A stretch of DNA of 64,000 nucleotides from CAWAYR01 sp050250875 (GTDB lineage Bacteria; Acidobacteriota; Vicinamibacteria; Vicinamibacterales; UBA2999). A model generated the notes under the pieces. That model was not told the DNA's origin. It did not search any database and was given only the letters and a program-made list of their open reading frames with translations. Both the position numbers and the translations under genes were made by a program. Shown here piece by piece: positions 24,856-32,230 of the stretch (position 1 is the first letter of the stretch; each line of letters starts with the position of its first letter). Location of the stretch: contig JBFWNV010000014.1 of NCBI GenBank assembly GCA_050250875.1, positions 1 through 64,000 on the forward strand, in the 5' to 3' direction.

Positions 24856-26247
24856 CTACGGGTGCGGCAGCTGGCGGTCGAGCGCGCGCAGGCCGGCGTG
24901 ACCGGGCTCGAGCTCCAGCCCTTCGTCGACGAGGGCGCGCGCGCGCGCCGTGGCCCCGCGGTCGCGCTCGGCGTCGGCGAGGCGGTGGAGCAGTCCGGCC
25001 GACGGCCCGTTCTCCGCGATGGCCTTTTCGAACCAGTAGGCGGCCGCATGCGGGTCGCCGATCCGCATCGACAGCGTGCCGATCCGCGGCGCAATCGCGC
25101 CCGCCGCGGTCGTGCCTGAGACCAGCGTGGCGTAGTCGACGAGGGCGTCGCGCGCCTCGGCGAAGCGGCCGCGCCGTTCGAGCACGTCGCCCAGGCGGGC
25201 GAGGGCCTCGGGGGGCACCGGCAGGCGTTCCACGGCCCGGCGCAGGTCCAGTTCCGCGCCGGCGAGGTCGCCGGTCCGCACCCGGGCCCGTCCGAGTTGC
25301 ATCAACGTCTCGGCACTCGGCCCTTCGAGCGTGGCGGCGCGGGTGAGCGCCGCCAGCGCCTTGTCGAGCGCGACGTCGTCGCCGGCGTCGGCGGCGCGCA
25401 GCCAGACCGTGCCGAGCGCGCCGAAGACGGCACTCGAGCGCGGGAATCGCTCGGCGGCCCGCCCCAGGGCCACGACGGCCGCATCGTGCCGCCCCGACCG
25501 CGCGTATGCCAGCCCGACGGCGATCGCCCGTTCCGGCCGTTCGGGCTCCAGCGCAGCAAGCGCCGCCAGTTCATCGGTGGCCCGCGCCGCGTCCCCCCTG
25601 GCCTGCAGCACGTCGACGCGGGCCTCACGCACTTCCAGCAGGCCCGGCGCGAGCCGCCCCGCGGTGCCGAGCGCCGCCAGTGCGTCATCGAGCCGGCCAG
25701 CGTCGCGCAAGCTGACGCCGAGCAGGTAGTGCGCCTCGGCCAGGTTCGGGGCCAGCGCGATGGCACGGCGCAGCGGGCCGATCGCCGCGCCGGCCCGGCC
25801 CTCGCGATAGCGGGCGACGGCGAGCTTGTAATACACCTCGGCCTGCCGATCGTCGAGCGCGAGGCTCTGCTCGTAGCGCTCGGCGGCCCGGGCGTGGCGG
25901 CCGAGCCCGGCGTTGACGTCCCCCTGCCATTCGAACACGCGCGGCGCGCTGGGATCGAGCTCGGCCGCCCGGCGCAGGTCGCGCAGCGCCGCCTCGGGTT
26001 CGCCGCGCTGGCGGTAGGCGAGCCCACGCTTGAGGTGGGCGGCCATGGAATCGGCCCGCAGGGTGATGGCGCCGGTGTAAGCCTCGATGGCGGCCGAGAG
26101 GTCGGCCGCAGCCAAGGCCGCGTCGCCGGCGACCACGAGCCGCTCGTACTCGCGCTCGTTGCGCACCGACACGACCGCCAGCGCCGTGCCTACGGCGAGC
26201 GTCAAGCTGGCCCCCAGGGCCAGCGGCCACCCCCATCCCGACGCCAC
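24856..26247 (-). CDS. Membrane-anchored TPR-repeat protein
   Basis: The protein is 463 aa. An N-terminal membrane segment (WPLALGASLTLAVGTALAVVSV, about 6-27) is followed by about 11 tandem TPR units, such as AAHLKRGLAYRQRGEPEAALRD and AEVYYKLAVARYREGRAGAAI, consistent with a periplasmic or cytoplasmic scaffold. The GTG at 26247 was chosen because a TACCAT hexamer lies exactly 6 bases upstream and because translation further upstream is not protein-like. No partner is indicated. It is divergent from the ECF sigma factor. Confidence 0.85.
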   Translation of the reverse strand: MASGWGWPLALGASLTLAVGTALAVVSVRNEREYERLVVAGDAALAAADLSAAIEAYTGAITLRADSMAAHLKRGLAYRQRGEPEAALRDLRRAAELDPSAPRVFEWQGDVNAGLGRHARAAERYEQSLALDDRQAEVYYKLAVARYREGRAGAAIGPLRRAIALAPNLAEAHYLLGVSLRDAGRLDDALAALGTAGRLAPGLLEVREARVDVLQARGDAARATDELAALAALEPERPERAIAVGLAYARSGRHDAAVVALGRAAERFPRSSAVFGALGTVWLRAADAGDDVALDKALAALTRAATLEGPSAETLMQLGRARVRTGDLAGAELDLRRAVERLPVPPEALARLGDVLERRGRFAEARDALVDYATLVSGTTAAGAIAPRIGTLSMRIGDPHAAAYWFEKAIAENGPSAGLLHRLADAERDRGATARARALVDEGLELEPGHAGLRALDRQLPHP

Positions 26248-26253
26248 GCTCCG

Positions 26254-26259
26254 ATGGTA
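26254..26259 (-). promoter_or_regulatory. -10 element giving a leaderless TPR mRNA
   Basis: TACCAT on the minus strand is followed by 6 bases and then the GTG start codon, the same spacing as at the amidohydrolase, atoE and the 82-aa membrane protein. Confidence 0.5.
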
Positions 26260-26288
26260 GCAAGGACCGGCCGCGGCGGGGCCGGCGG

Positions 26289-26316
26289 GGAACCTTTGTC
26301 CGGGCGCGGGTTCTAA
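26289..26316 (+). promoter_or_regulatory. RpoE-type ECF promoter upstream of the sigma gene
   Basis: GGAACCT is followed by 16 bases and TCTAA. This matches the known RpoE-class layout (GGAACTT-N16-TCTRA). It lies about 48 bases before the ECF sigma ATG, suggesting positive autoregulation. Confidence 0.6.
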
Positions 26317-26363
26317 TTCGAGTACTGGCGGCTCCGACGCCCTCCGCCGATGGTAAACTGCCC

Positions 26364-26996
26364 ATGGCACGCGCACTGGCCAGCACCCCTGTGAAGGACG
26401 CACGAGCCCTCGGGTGGACCGACGTCGGCACCGACGAAGCCGAGTTGGTGCAGCGCTGCGCGGCCGGCGACGAGGCCGCGTGCGCCGAGCTGGTGGCGCA
26501 GCACCAGCGCATGGTCTACCAGCTGGCCTTCCATCTGCTGGGCAACCGCGAAGAGGCGCTCGATCTGTCGCAGGAAGTCTTCCTGCGGGTGTTCCGCACC
26601 GTCGGGTCGTTCCGCGGTCAGTCGTCGCTGCGCACGTGGCTGTTCCGCATCGTCGTCAACCAGGCCCGCAACCGGCAGCGCTGGTGGCGGCGGCGGCGGC
26701 AGAGCGACCAGGTGTCGCTGGATCAGCACGTCGTCGACCACGGCGAACTGCGCCAGCCCGGCGACGACGCCGCGCCCGACCGGGTGCTGGCCCGCAAGCA
26801 GACGGCGAACCGGCTCTGGCAGGCGCTCGACCGGCTGCCGTTCGACCAGCGGACGGCGATCGTGCTGCGCGAGTTCGACGGCCTGAGCTACGACGAGATC
26901 GCGTTCTCTCTCGATATCGCCGTCGGCACCGTCAAATCGCGCCTGACCCGCGCCCGACATGCGTTGCGCGCCGACCTGCAGGAGTCGCGGCTGTGA
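26364..26996 (+). CDS. ECF RNA polymerase sigma factor (RpoE-like)
   Basis: The protein is 210 aa. Region 2 (QRMVYQLAFHLLGNREEALDL, then QEVFLRVFRTVGSFRGQ and LRTWLFRIVVNQARN) and region 4 (LPFDQRTAIVLREFDGLSYDEIA followed by VGTVKSRLTRARHALR) are complete. The N-terminal ~22 residues before region 2 are variable. The stop overlaps the GTG of a zinc-finger anti-sigma gene (GTGA), the usual arrangement. An RpoE-like promoter lies upstream, so it probably activates its own transcription during envelope stress. Confidence 0.94.
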   Translation: MARALASTPVKDARALGWTDVGTDEAELVQRCAAGDEAACAELVAQHQRMVYQLAFHLLGNREEALDLSQEVFLRVFRTVGSFRGQSSLRTWLFRIVVNQARNRQRWWRRRRQSDQVSLDQHVVDHGELRQPGDDAAPDRVLARKQTANRLWQALDRLPFDQRTAIVLREFDGLSYDEIAFSLDIAVGTVKSRLTRARHALRADLQESRL

Positions 26997-27820
26997 TCCA
27001 CCGCATGTCCTGCGACGCGGTGCGCGACGAGCTCGACGCCTTCCACGACGGCGAACTCGGGCTGGAGCAGCAGCTGCTGGTGCGCGAGCACCTCGAAGCG
27101 TGCGTCGCCTGCGCACTCGAGCACCGCGATCTCGAGGTGCTGCGCCGCGGGCTTCGCGAGGTGCCGGGCGACCGGCTCGACGGGCCGCCCGAGAGCTGGA
27201 CCGGCGCGGTGCTCGAACAGGCCAAGGTCGAGCGGCAGCTGTCGTGGCACACCTGGCTGCTCGGCGTCTTCGACGACATGCATCTGGTGTGGCCGGCGCT
27301 GGGCGCGACCGCGGCGGTGCTGGTGTGTCTGCTGGCGTCAGCCGAAGTGATGCAGGCCACCAACGACCAGCGGCCCGACTCGCTGGCCGGTGTCATCGGC
27401 TACCTGGCCAGCCCCGGATCGAACGTCAACCCGGCGCGCATCGACGGCTTCACCGAGGTGCCGCGGCGGCACGAGAGCGCTCACTGGCCGCTGGCCAGTG
27501 AGGACGCCGTACTCACGCTGTCGGCGGTGGTCACCCGCGAGGGACGGATTCAGAGCGTCGAGATGCTCGCCGCGGAGCAGGCGCGGGCGCTCAAGGTGAA
27601 ACCCGAAGTCGTGCTGGCGATGCTCGATGCGGCCTCGCGCGCGCAGTTCGAACCGGCTCGTGCCGGCGGCGCGCCCATCGCCGTGAGCATGGTGTGGCTG
27701 CTCGCCCACACCACCGTGGTGGCCCGCGAGGCCGACGTCGAGCGGCTGCTGCGGCCGCTGGCGCCGACCACTCCGGCGGCGTCGCAGGGGCCGGAGCGGC
27801 CGCGCCGCATCCGCTCCTAG
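26993..27820 (+). CDS. Anti-sigma factor with zf-HC2 domain and TonB-C-like periplasmic domain
   Basis: The protein is 275 aa. The N-terminal zinc-binding anti-sigma domain shows Cys7, the His in AFHDGEL and the HLEACVACALE Cys pair. One membrane segment (VWPALGATAAVLVCLLASAE) follows. The periplasmic part ends in a domain resembling TonB C-terminal folds: LSAVVTREGRIQSVEML, then a Phe-Glu-Pro-Ala element (AQFEPARAGGAPIAVSMVW). It would hold the upstream ECF sigma at the membrane until a signal arrives. A TonB-C-like sensor on an anti-sigma factor is unusual. Confidence 0.85.
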   Translation: MIHRMSCDAVRDELDAFHDGELGLEQQLLVREHLEACVACALEHRDLEVLRRGLREVPGDRLDGPPESWTGAVLEQAKVERQLSWHTWLLGVFDDMHLVWPALGATAAVLVCLLASAEVMQATNDQRPDSLAGVIGYLASPGSNVNPARIDGFTEVPRRHESAHWPLASEDAVLTLSAVVTREGRIQSVEMLAAEQARALKVKPEVVLAMLDAASRAQFEPARAGGAPIAVSMVWLLAHTTVVAREADVERLLRPLAPTTPAASQGPERPRRIRS

Positions 27821-27842
27821 CGCCGCGGCCCGGCGCCGCCGA

Positions 27843-30038
27843 TCACGGGATCCGGACCGTCAGGGTGCCGGTGTTCTGCATGGCGTCGGTGGCACGGACG
27901 ACGACGGTGCGCCCGGCGGCGGCCGACTCCAGACGCAGGGTCGCCGACTCGCGGCGACCGTCGAGCAACCCGTCGGCGGCGTAGGCCGGGAGCCACGTGC
28001 GGCCATCCACGGCGTACTCGATGCGTGAGACCGCCGAGTGCTCGTCGTGGACCTCGACGGTGACGACCGGCCGGCCGCCGTCGCGGGTCACGGCGCCGGC
28101 GGTGAGCACGGGCGGCGTGTTGTCGACGTCGATGGCCGCCGACTCGACCTCGCCGGTGAGCGCGCTGCCCTCGGGTTGCGCAACGGCGTCGCTCGCGGCG
28201 ACGCGCACGACGTAGCTGCCGCTCGGCACCGCCGACGTGTCCCAAACGTAGATCGGATCGGTCAGGCCGCTGACCAGCGTCTGCCAGGCCGTCTCGCCCT
28301 CCCGGCGGTAGGCGACCGAGTACGTCAGGTCGTCGCCGTTGCCGTCGTCGCCCTTCCACACCAGCGTCTGCAGGCCCTTCTGGTAGGTGCGGCGGCCCAG
28401 CGTCGGCGCGCCGGTCGACGGCGAGGGCTGCCCCTGATTCGACAGACGGCGTTCGAGCACCTCGGCCTGGTAGCCGGCGATCTCGGTCTCGCCGGTGGAG
28501 AACGGCTTCTGGAACACGACGCCGGGCGGGTGCACCACCAGTCCGCTCACCGTTGGCCGCTGGTTGCGCTGCAGGTAAGCGGCCTGCAGCGACGTGACCA
28601 CCGGACTTTCGGCGGCGCCCTGGAGCACGACCCGCCACTGCAGGTAGCGCGCGCTCGGGCTGGTGACCGCGCTGCCGTCGGCGGCGCCGTACGGCGCGCT
28701 CCACGGGCTCCAGGCGTCGTCGGGCGTCGCGGTGTTGCCGCTGCGGGTCGAGACCTCCACGCGCCCGCCGGCCGGTACCGTCGCACGCCACGACAACACA
28801 CCCCAGGTGGCGACGGTGCGGGCGTCTCGTACCTCCGACAGGTAGGTGCCACGCGCGGCGTGGCCGGCATCGACGCGCATCAGCGCGCCGGCGTTGGACG
28901 TGGCGACCAGGGTGCGGCCGTCGACGGCGAGCAGCTGCACGCCCTGCTGCCCGGGGACGCGTCCGACGAGGCTGGCGCGCAGCGGGTCGCCGCTCAGCCG
29001 ATACAGCTTGCCTTTGTGCCCGGTGGCGACCAGCAGGTCGCCGCGGCCGTCGATGGCCACGTCGTAGGGAGCGTCGTCCCGCGACTCCCAGAGCTGATCC
29101 CAGGTGCCGTCGGCATTGACGCGAAAGATGGCGCCGGCGGCCGGCCCCGCCGGGCGGCTGGCCCCCGCCGAGCTCGCCGCCGGCGCGTCGACCACCGCCA
29201 TCGCCGTGATCTCGGTGGTCACGGTCGGCACCGGCGCGGCGCGCGGCGGCTCCGGCAACGTCAACGTCTCTCCGCCGCCCTCGGCGCCGCTGCGACGGGC
29301 CTGGGCCACCACGTACAGACGGCCCTGCGCGTCACGCCGGAGGGCGCGGACCTCCTGCAGGCTGGTGTCGAGCAGCAGGAAGGGCCGGCCCTCGGCGTCG
29401 AGCCGGAACACGCGGCCCGGGCCCTCGGTGCCGACGACGAGCCGATCGCCCTCGGGCAGCAGCGCCATCACGTGCGCGCTCCCCGACGTGTAGTGCGGCG
29501 TCCCCGCGCCGTCGGCCGCCAGCCGGTAGACGCGCCCTTTCGGGTCGCCGGTCCCGACGTAGATCCGGCCGGCGGCGTCGGCGGCGAGCGCCCAGATGTA
29601 CTTCTCCTCGGGATCGAAGAACTCGCGGGCAGCACCCGACGGGTCGACACGGTAGACCCGGCCGTCGGGCGAGGTGCCGACGAGGACGGAGCCGTCGGGC
29701 CGGGGCAGCACCGCGTGCACCTGCAGCTCGGGCGCATCGTAGAACAGCGTGCCGCGGCCGTCGGCGTCGACCTTGAACACCTTGCCGTCGTTCCCCGTAC
29801 CCAGGTAGACGACGCCCCCCGGCCCGGCCGCCGCGGTCCAGACGAACGGCACGCCGGCGTCGAACACGCGCGCGATGGTCGGGCCCAGCGTCAGCCGGCC
29901 GTGTTCATCGACCGCCAGCTGTTCGAGATCGCCCTTGAGGAAGTCGGCCTGGGTCGCCGCCCGCCAGAACTGCGGGCCGGCGCCGAGCGGCAAGGTAGCG
30001 GCCAGAGCGAACACGAACACGAGCAGGGCACGGCGCAT
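27843..30038 (-). CDS. Secreted beta-propeller protein with C-terminal Ig/FnIII-like domains
   Basis: The protein is 731 aa. A signal peptide (residues 1-20) is followed by propeller blades built on repeated GxVYLGTGxxGKVFKVD-like units (VLVGTSPDGRVYRVDPSG, IYVGTGDPKGRVYRLAADG, LLVATGHKGKLYRLSG). The C-terminal third has fibronectin/Ig-like elements (YSVAYRREGETAWQ, GSYVVRVAASDAV, DEHSAVSRIEYAVDGRTW). No catalytic motif is seen. The gene is 38 bases downstream of the S55 peptidase in the same direction, so the two may act together in the envelope. Function is unknown. Confidence 0.82.
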   Translation of the reverse strand: MRRALLVFVFALAATLPLGAGPQFWRAATQADFLKGDLEQLAVDEHGRLTLGPTIARVFDAGVPFVWTAAAGPGGVVYLGTGNDGKVFKVDADGRGTLFYDAPELQVHAVLPRPDGSVLVGTSPDGRVYRVDPSGAAREFFDPEEKYIWALAADAAGRIYVGTGDPKGRVYRLAADGAGTPHYTSGSAHVMALLPEGDRLVVGTEGPGRVFRLDAEGRPFLLLDTSLQEVRALRRDAQGRLYVVAQARRSGAEGGGETLTLPEPPRAAPVPTVTTEITAMAVVDAPAASSAGASRPAGPAAGAIFRVNADGTWDQLWESRDDAPYDVAIDGRGDLLVATGHKGKLYRLSGDPLRASLVGRVPGQQGVQLLAVDGRTLVATSNAGALMRVDAGHAARGTYLSEVRDARTVATWGVLSWRATVPAGGRVEVSTRSGNTATPDDAWSPWSAPYGAADGSAVTSPSARYLQWRVVLQGAAESPVVTSLQAAYLQRNQRPTVSGLVVHPPGVVFQKPFSTGETEIAGYQAEVLERRLSNQGQPSPSTGAPTLGRRTYQKGLQTLVWKGDDGNGDDLTYSVAYRREGETAWQTLVSGLTDPIYVWDTSAVPSGSYVVRVAASDAVAQPEGSALTGEVESAAIDVDNTPPVLTAGAVTRDGGRPVVTVEVHDEHSAVSRIEYAVDGRTWLPAYAADGLLDGRRESATLRLESAAAGRTVVVRATDAMQNTGTLTVRIP

Positions 30039-30076
30039 GATGGGTGGCGGGGACGCCGCGACCGACGGACGGGGCG

Positions 30077-31927
30077 TCACGGTTCGATGGTGAGCGAGAG
30101 CTGGCGCGAGCCGGATACCGCGTACTCGACGGGAATCTCCCATTCGCCGCGGGGCGCGACGCGAAGGCTGCCGCCGCCGCTCGACGGGCGGTCGCCGTCG
30201 ATGACGCCGGCGACCGACGCCGGCAGCCCGGGCAGGGGCTCACCGTCGATCACCGCGCCGGCCGCCGGGGCGGTCAGCCGCACGTAGATGCGGTTGCTGC
30301 GCCGGGCGCGGTTCGACGCCCGGACGATCTGCGCCACCGGCTGCAGTTCGGCCCGGCGGGCCTCGCGCACGTCCTGCAGCCCGAGCCGCGGCCCGTCGCT
30401 GACGACGAGCTGCAGCGTGCCGGTCGCGTGCGACGGCACGGTCACCGTCTGGTGCAGCAGCCGTTCCTCGCCCGTCGAGGTGCGGACCACGACGTGCAGT
30501 CGCACGTCGCCGCCAGGTGCGACCACCGAATCGTCGACCCAGGCGCGGTCGATCACCGCCGTGCGCGTCGTCTCTTCCGCGTCGATGGTGAGCGTGATGC
30601 CTTCGAGCGCGAACTTGGAGGTGGCGTTGCGATACAGCGCGGTCAACGGACCGGCGACGTAGGCGGCGGCGTTGGCGGCGCCTTGATCGCCGACGAAGAC
30701 GTCGTCGAAGGCGAGGTCGCCCTCGTTGGCCACCGCGGCGCGGCCGCGGACCAGATACGTCGCGGCGCCGGTCTGTCGTTCGTAGGACGTGATCACGTTG
30801 GCCACCGCGAGATAGGTCAGCAGCGGCGTGAAGAGCTGGTCGTCGGCGACCCCGAACGAGAAGCGCCGCGTCGGGCCCCGCCGTGAGTTGAGCGTCACGG
30901 TCACCGGAATCAGCGCCGGCGCCGGCCCGAGCCGACCGGCAATCGCGGTGGCGCGGTCCTGCGAAACCGTGCCGACGACGGTGCCGAGACTGGCCAGCTT
31001 GCTCGAAGTGACGAGCGACGGGAGGATGGTGAGCACCTCGGCGCGCGTCATCGGGAAGGCGGTCGGCCCGAGGTTGTAGAGCGGATGGCCGAAGGCGTAG
31101 ACCCGGTCGCCATCGACCTCGGTGACCGTACCGGTGGCGCCGAGGGCGAAGTCGCCCGACAGCAGGGCGACGCCCACGGCATCGCCCGGAGCGAGCGTGG
31201 CGGAACGGGCCGCGGCGGGCTGGCTCGACGCCGGCGCCTGCACCGGCACGAACCCGGCGGTCTGGAGTGCGGGGGCGAGGCCGTCGAGGACGCCGGGCGC
31301 GAATCCGCTGGTCACCAGCGGCACGCTGATCGGCCGCAGCTCGGTGGCGAACTGGCGGGGCAGGGTGCCGGCGGCAGCGGTGACCAGCACCTCGGCCACC
31401 GACGTGGCGAACGGCTGGGCCTGCCCCAACTCGCGGCGCCACAGCCCGAGCAGCTCGTCGGGGGTCGCGGCGCGGTCGAGCGCCAGGCGCACCGGCCCGC
31501 CCGCACGACGGGTTCCGGGTAGCGCCGTCGCATCGGTCATCTCGGCGATCGGCGTGATACCGGCGATCGCCTCTTTCGGGAACTGGCCGAGCTGGTACGA
31601 CACCGCACCGAGCAGCCGGCCGTCGACGTACACCGGGCTGCCGCTCATGCCGGCAATCACGCCGGTCTCGGCGAGCGGGCCGCCCTCGAGCCTGGCCAGG
31701 ATGAGATCGCGCTGCGGGGCGACCACGCTCTTCAGCGTGCCGATGACGCGGACGGTGAACTCTTCGACCGCCTCGCCACGGAACACGGTACGGCCGACCC
31801 CGACCATGCCCGGCCGCACTTCCGAGACTGGAATCACGGTGGCACGCGCGCCGACAGACGGCGTCAGCACGACCGCGGCCAGACACGACGCGGCCACGGC
31901 AACGGGGAGCGACAGGCGTCGTGGCAC
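30077..31927 (-). CDS. SpoIVB-like (S55) exported serine peptidase
   Basis: The protein is 616 aa. A signal peptide (about 1-27) precedes the S55 domain. The nucleophile motif GMSGSPVYVDGRLLGAVSY (Ser95/Ser97 area) and the FGHPLYNLG His-containing motif match SpoIVB. The remaining ~300 residues hold beta-rich regions of no recognised family. No sporulation genes are nearby, so this is a non-sporulation homologue. The GTG at 31927 is supported by the signal peptide and a TATAAC element 9 bases upstream. It is divergent from the aromatic supra-operon leader. Confidence 0.87.
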   Translation of the reverse strand: MPRRLSLPVAVAASCLAAVVLTPSVGARATVIPVSEVRPGMVGVGRTVFRGEAVEEFTVRVIGTLKSVVAPQRDLILARLEGGPLAETGVIAGMSGSPVYVDGRLLGAVSYQLGQFPKEAIAGITPIAEMTDATALPGTRRAGGPVRLALDRAATPDELLGLWRRELGQAQPFATSVAEVLVTAAAGTLPRQFATELRPISVPLVTSGFAPGVLDGLAPALQTAGFVPVQAPASSQPAAARSATLAPGDAVGVALLSGDFALGATGTVTEVDGDRVYAFGHPLYNLGPTAFPMTRAEVLTILPSLVTSSKLASLGTVVGTVSQDRATAIAGRLGPAPALIPVTVTLNSRRGPTRRFSFGVADDQLFTPLLTYLAVANVITSYERQTGAATYLVRGRAAVANEGDLAFDDVFVGDQGAANAAAYVAGPLTALYRNATSKFALEGITLTIDAEETTRTAVIDRAWVDDSVVAPGGDVRLHVVVRTSTGEERLLHQTVTVPSHATGTLQLVVSDGPRLGLQDVREARRAELQPVAQIVRASNRARRSNRIYVRLTAPAAGAVIDGEPLPGLPASVAGVIDGDRPSSGGGSLRVAPRGEWEIPVEYAVSGSRQLSLTIEP

Positions 31928-31936
31928 GGTTCTTCC

Positions 31937-31942
31937 GTTATA
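31937..31942 (-). promoter_or_regulatory. -10 element of the S55 peptidase gene
   Basis: TATAAC on the minus strand lies 9 bases before the GTG and would give a 2-base leader. It is back-to-back with the aromatic operon promoter, 42 bases away. Confidence 0.45.
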
Positions 31943-31983
31943 CGGGGTTCGCCGGGGGGAATCAAGGAAGACCGGCTCGTCAA

Positions 31984-32013
31984 TTGACAGATCGCCGGGG
32001 TGTCTGGTACCGT
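31984..32013 (+). promoter_or_regulatory. Promoter of the aromatic amino-acid supra-operon
   Basis: TTGACA (31984-31989), an 18-base spacer and TACCGT (32008-32013) with an extended TGG before it form the best sigma-70 promoter in the window. Transcription would begin near 32020, 8 bases before the leader-peptide ATG. Confidence 0.7.
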
Positions 32014-32027
32014 CGGCCTTCACCGAT

Positions 32028-32153
32028 ATGCGGTCGTCGTCGTTCCGCGCGCTTCCGTGCAGCCGTTCTGGCGCCAGCCAGCCCGGCACCGGAGTCTTTA
32101 CGCGCTGGTATTGGTACTGGTCCTTTGCCGAGGAGGCGTACGGACGCTTGTAG
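32028..32153 (+). CDS. Aromatic attenuator leader peptide (41 aa)
   Basis: This is a short frame from ATG 32028 to TAG 32151. It encodes Phe6, Phe24, then RWYWYWSF (Trp27, Tyr28, Trp29, Tyr30, Trp31, Phe33) and Tyr38: three each of Trp, Tyr and Phe in 41 residues. It sits between a TTGACA promoter and an intrinsic terminator upstream of aroDE-trp-tyrA. Ribosome stalling at the aromatic codons under starvation would control read-through. No homologue is claimed; the call rests on position, composition and the RNA structures downstream. The ATG is almost leaderless, without a Shine-Dalgarno. Confidence 0.85.
   Translation: MRSSSFRALPCSRSGASQPGTGVFTRWYWYWSFAEEAYGRL
32130..32139 (+). promoter_or_regulatory. 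Antiterminator segment 2 of the attenuator
   Basis: GAGGAGGCGT lies within leader codons 35-38 and can pair with ACGCCTCTTC (32184-32193) through nine Watson-Crick pairs and one G-U. This would block the terminator. It starts about 10 bases after the last Trp codon and ends 11 bases before the UAG, so a ribosome at the stop codon would cover it. Confidence 0.75.
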
Positions 32154-32183
32154 CACGCACCACCAGCCACGACGACCGATACC

Positions 32184-32217
32184 ACGCCTCTTCGACCCCG
32201 TGTTGAAGAGGCGTTTT
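32184..32217 (+). terminator. Attenuator terminator upstream of aroDE
   Basis: A perfect 10-bp stem (ACGCCTCTTC with GAAGAGGCGT) and an 11-base loop are followed at once by TTT. It lies between the leader peptide and the first structural gene, as in classical trp attenuators. It is the only hairpin with a clear T-tract I found in the window. Confidence 0.85.
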
Positions 32218-32230
32218 GCGTTTCAGGACC

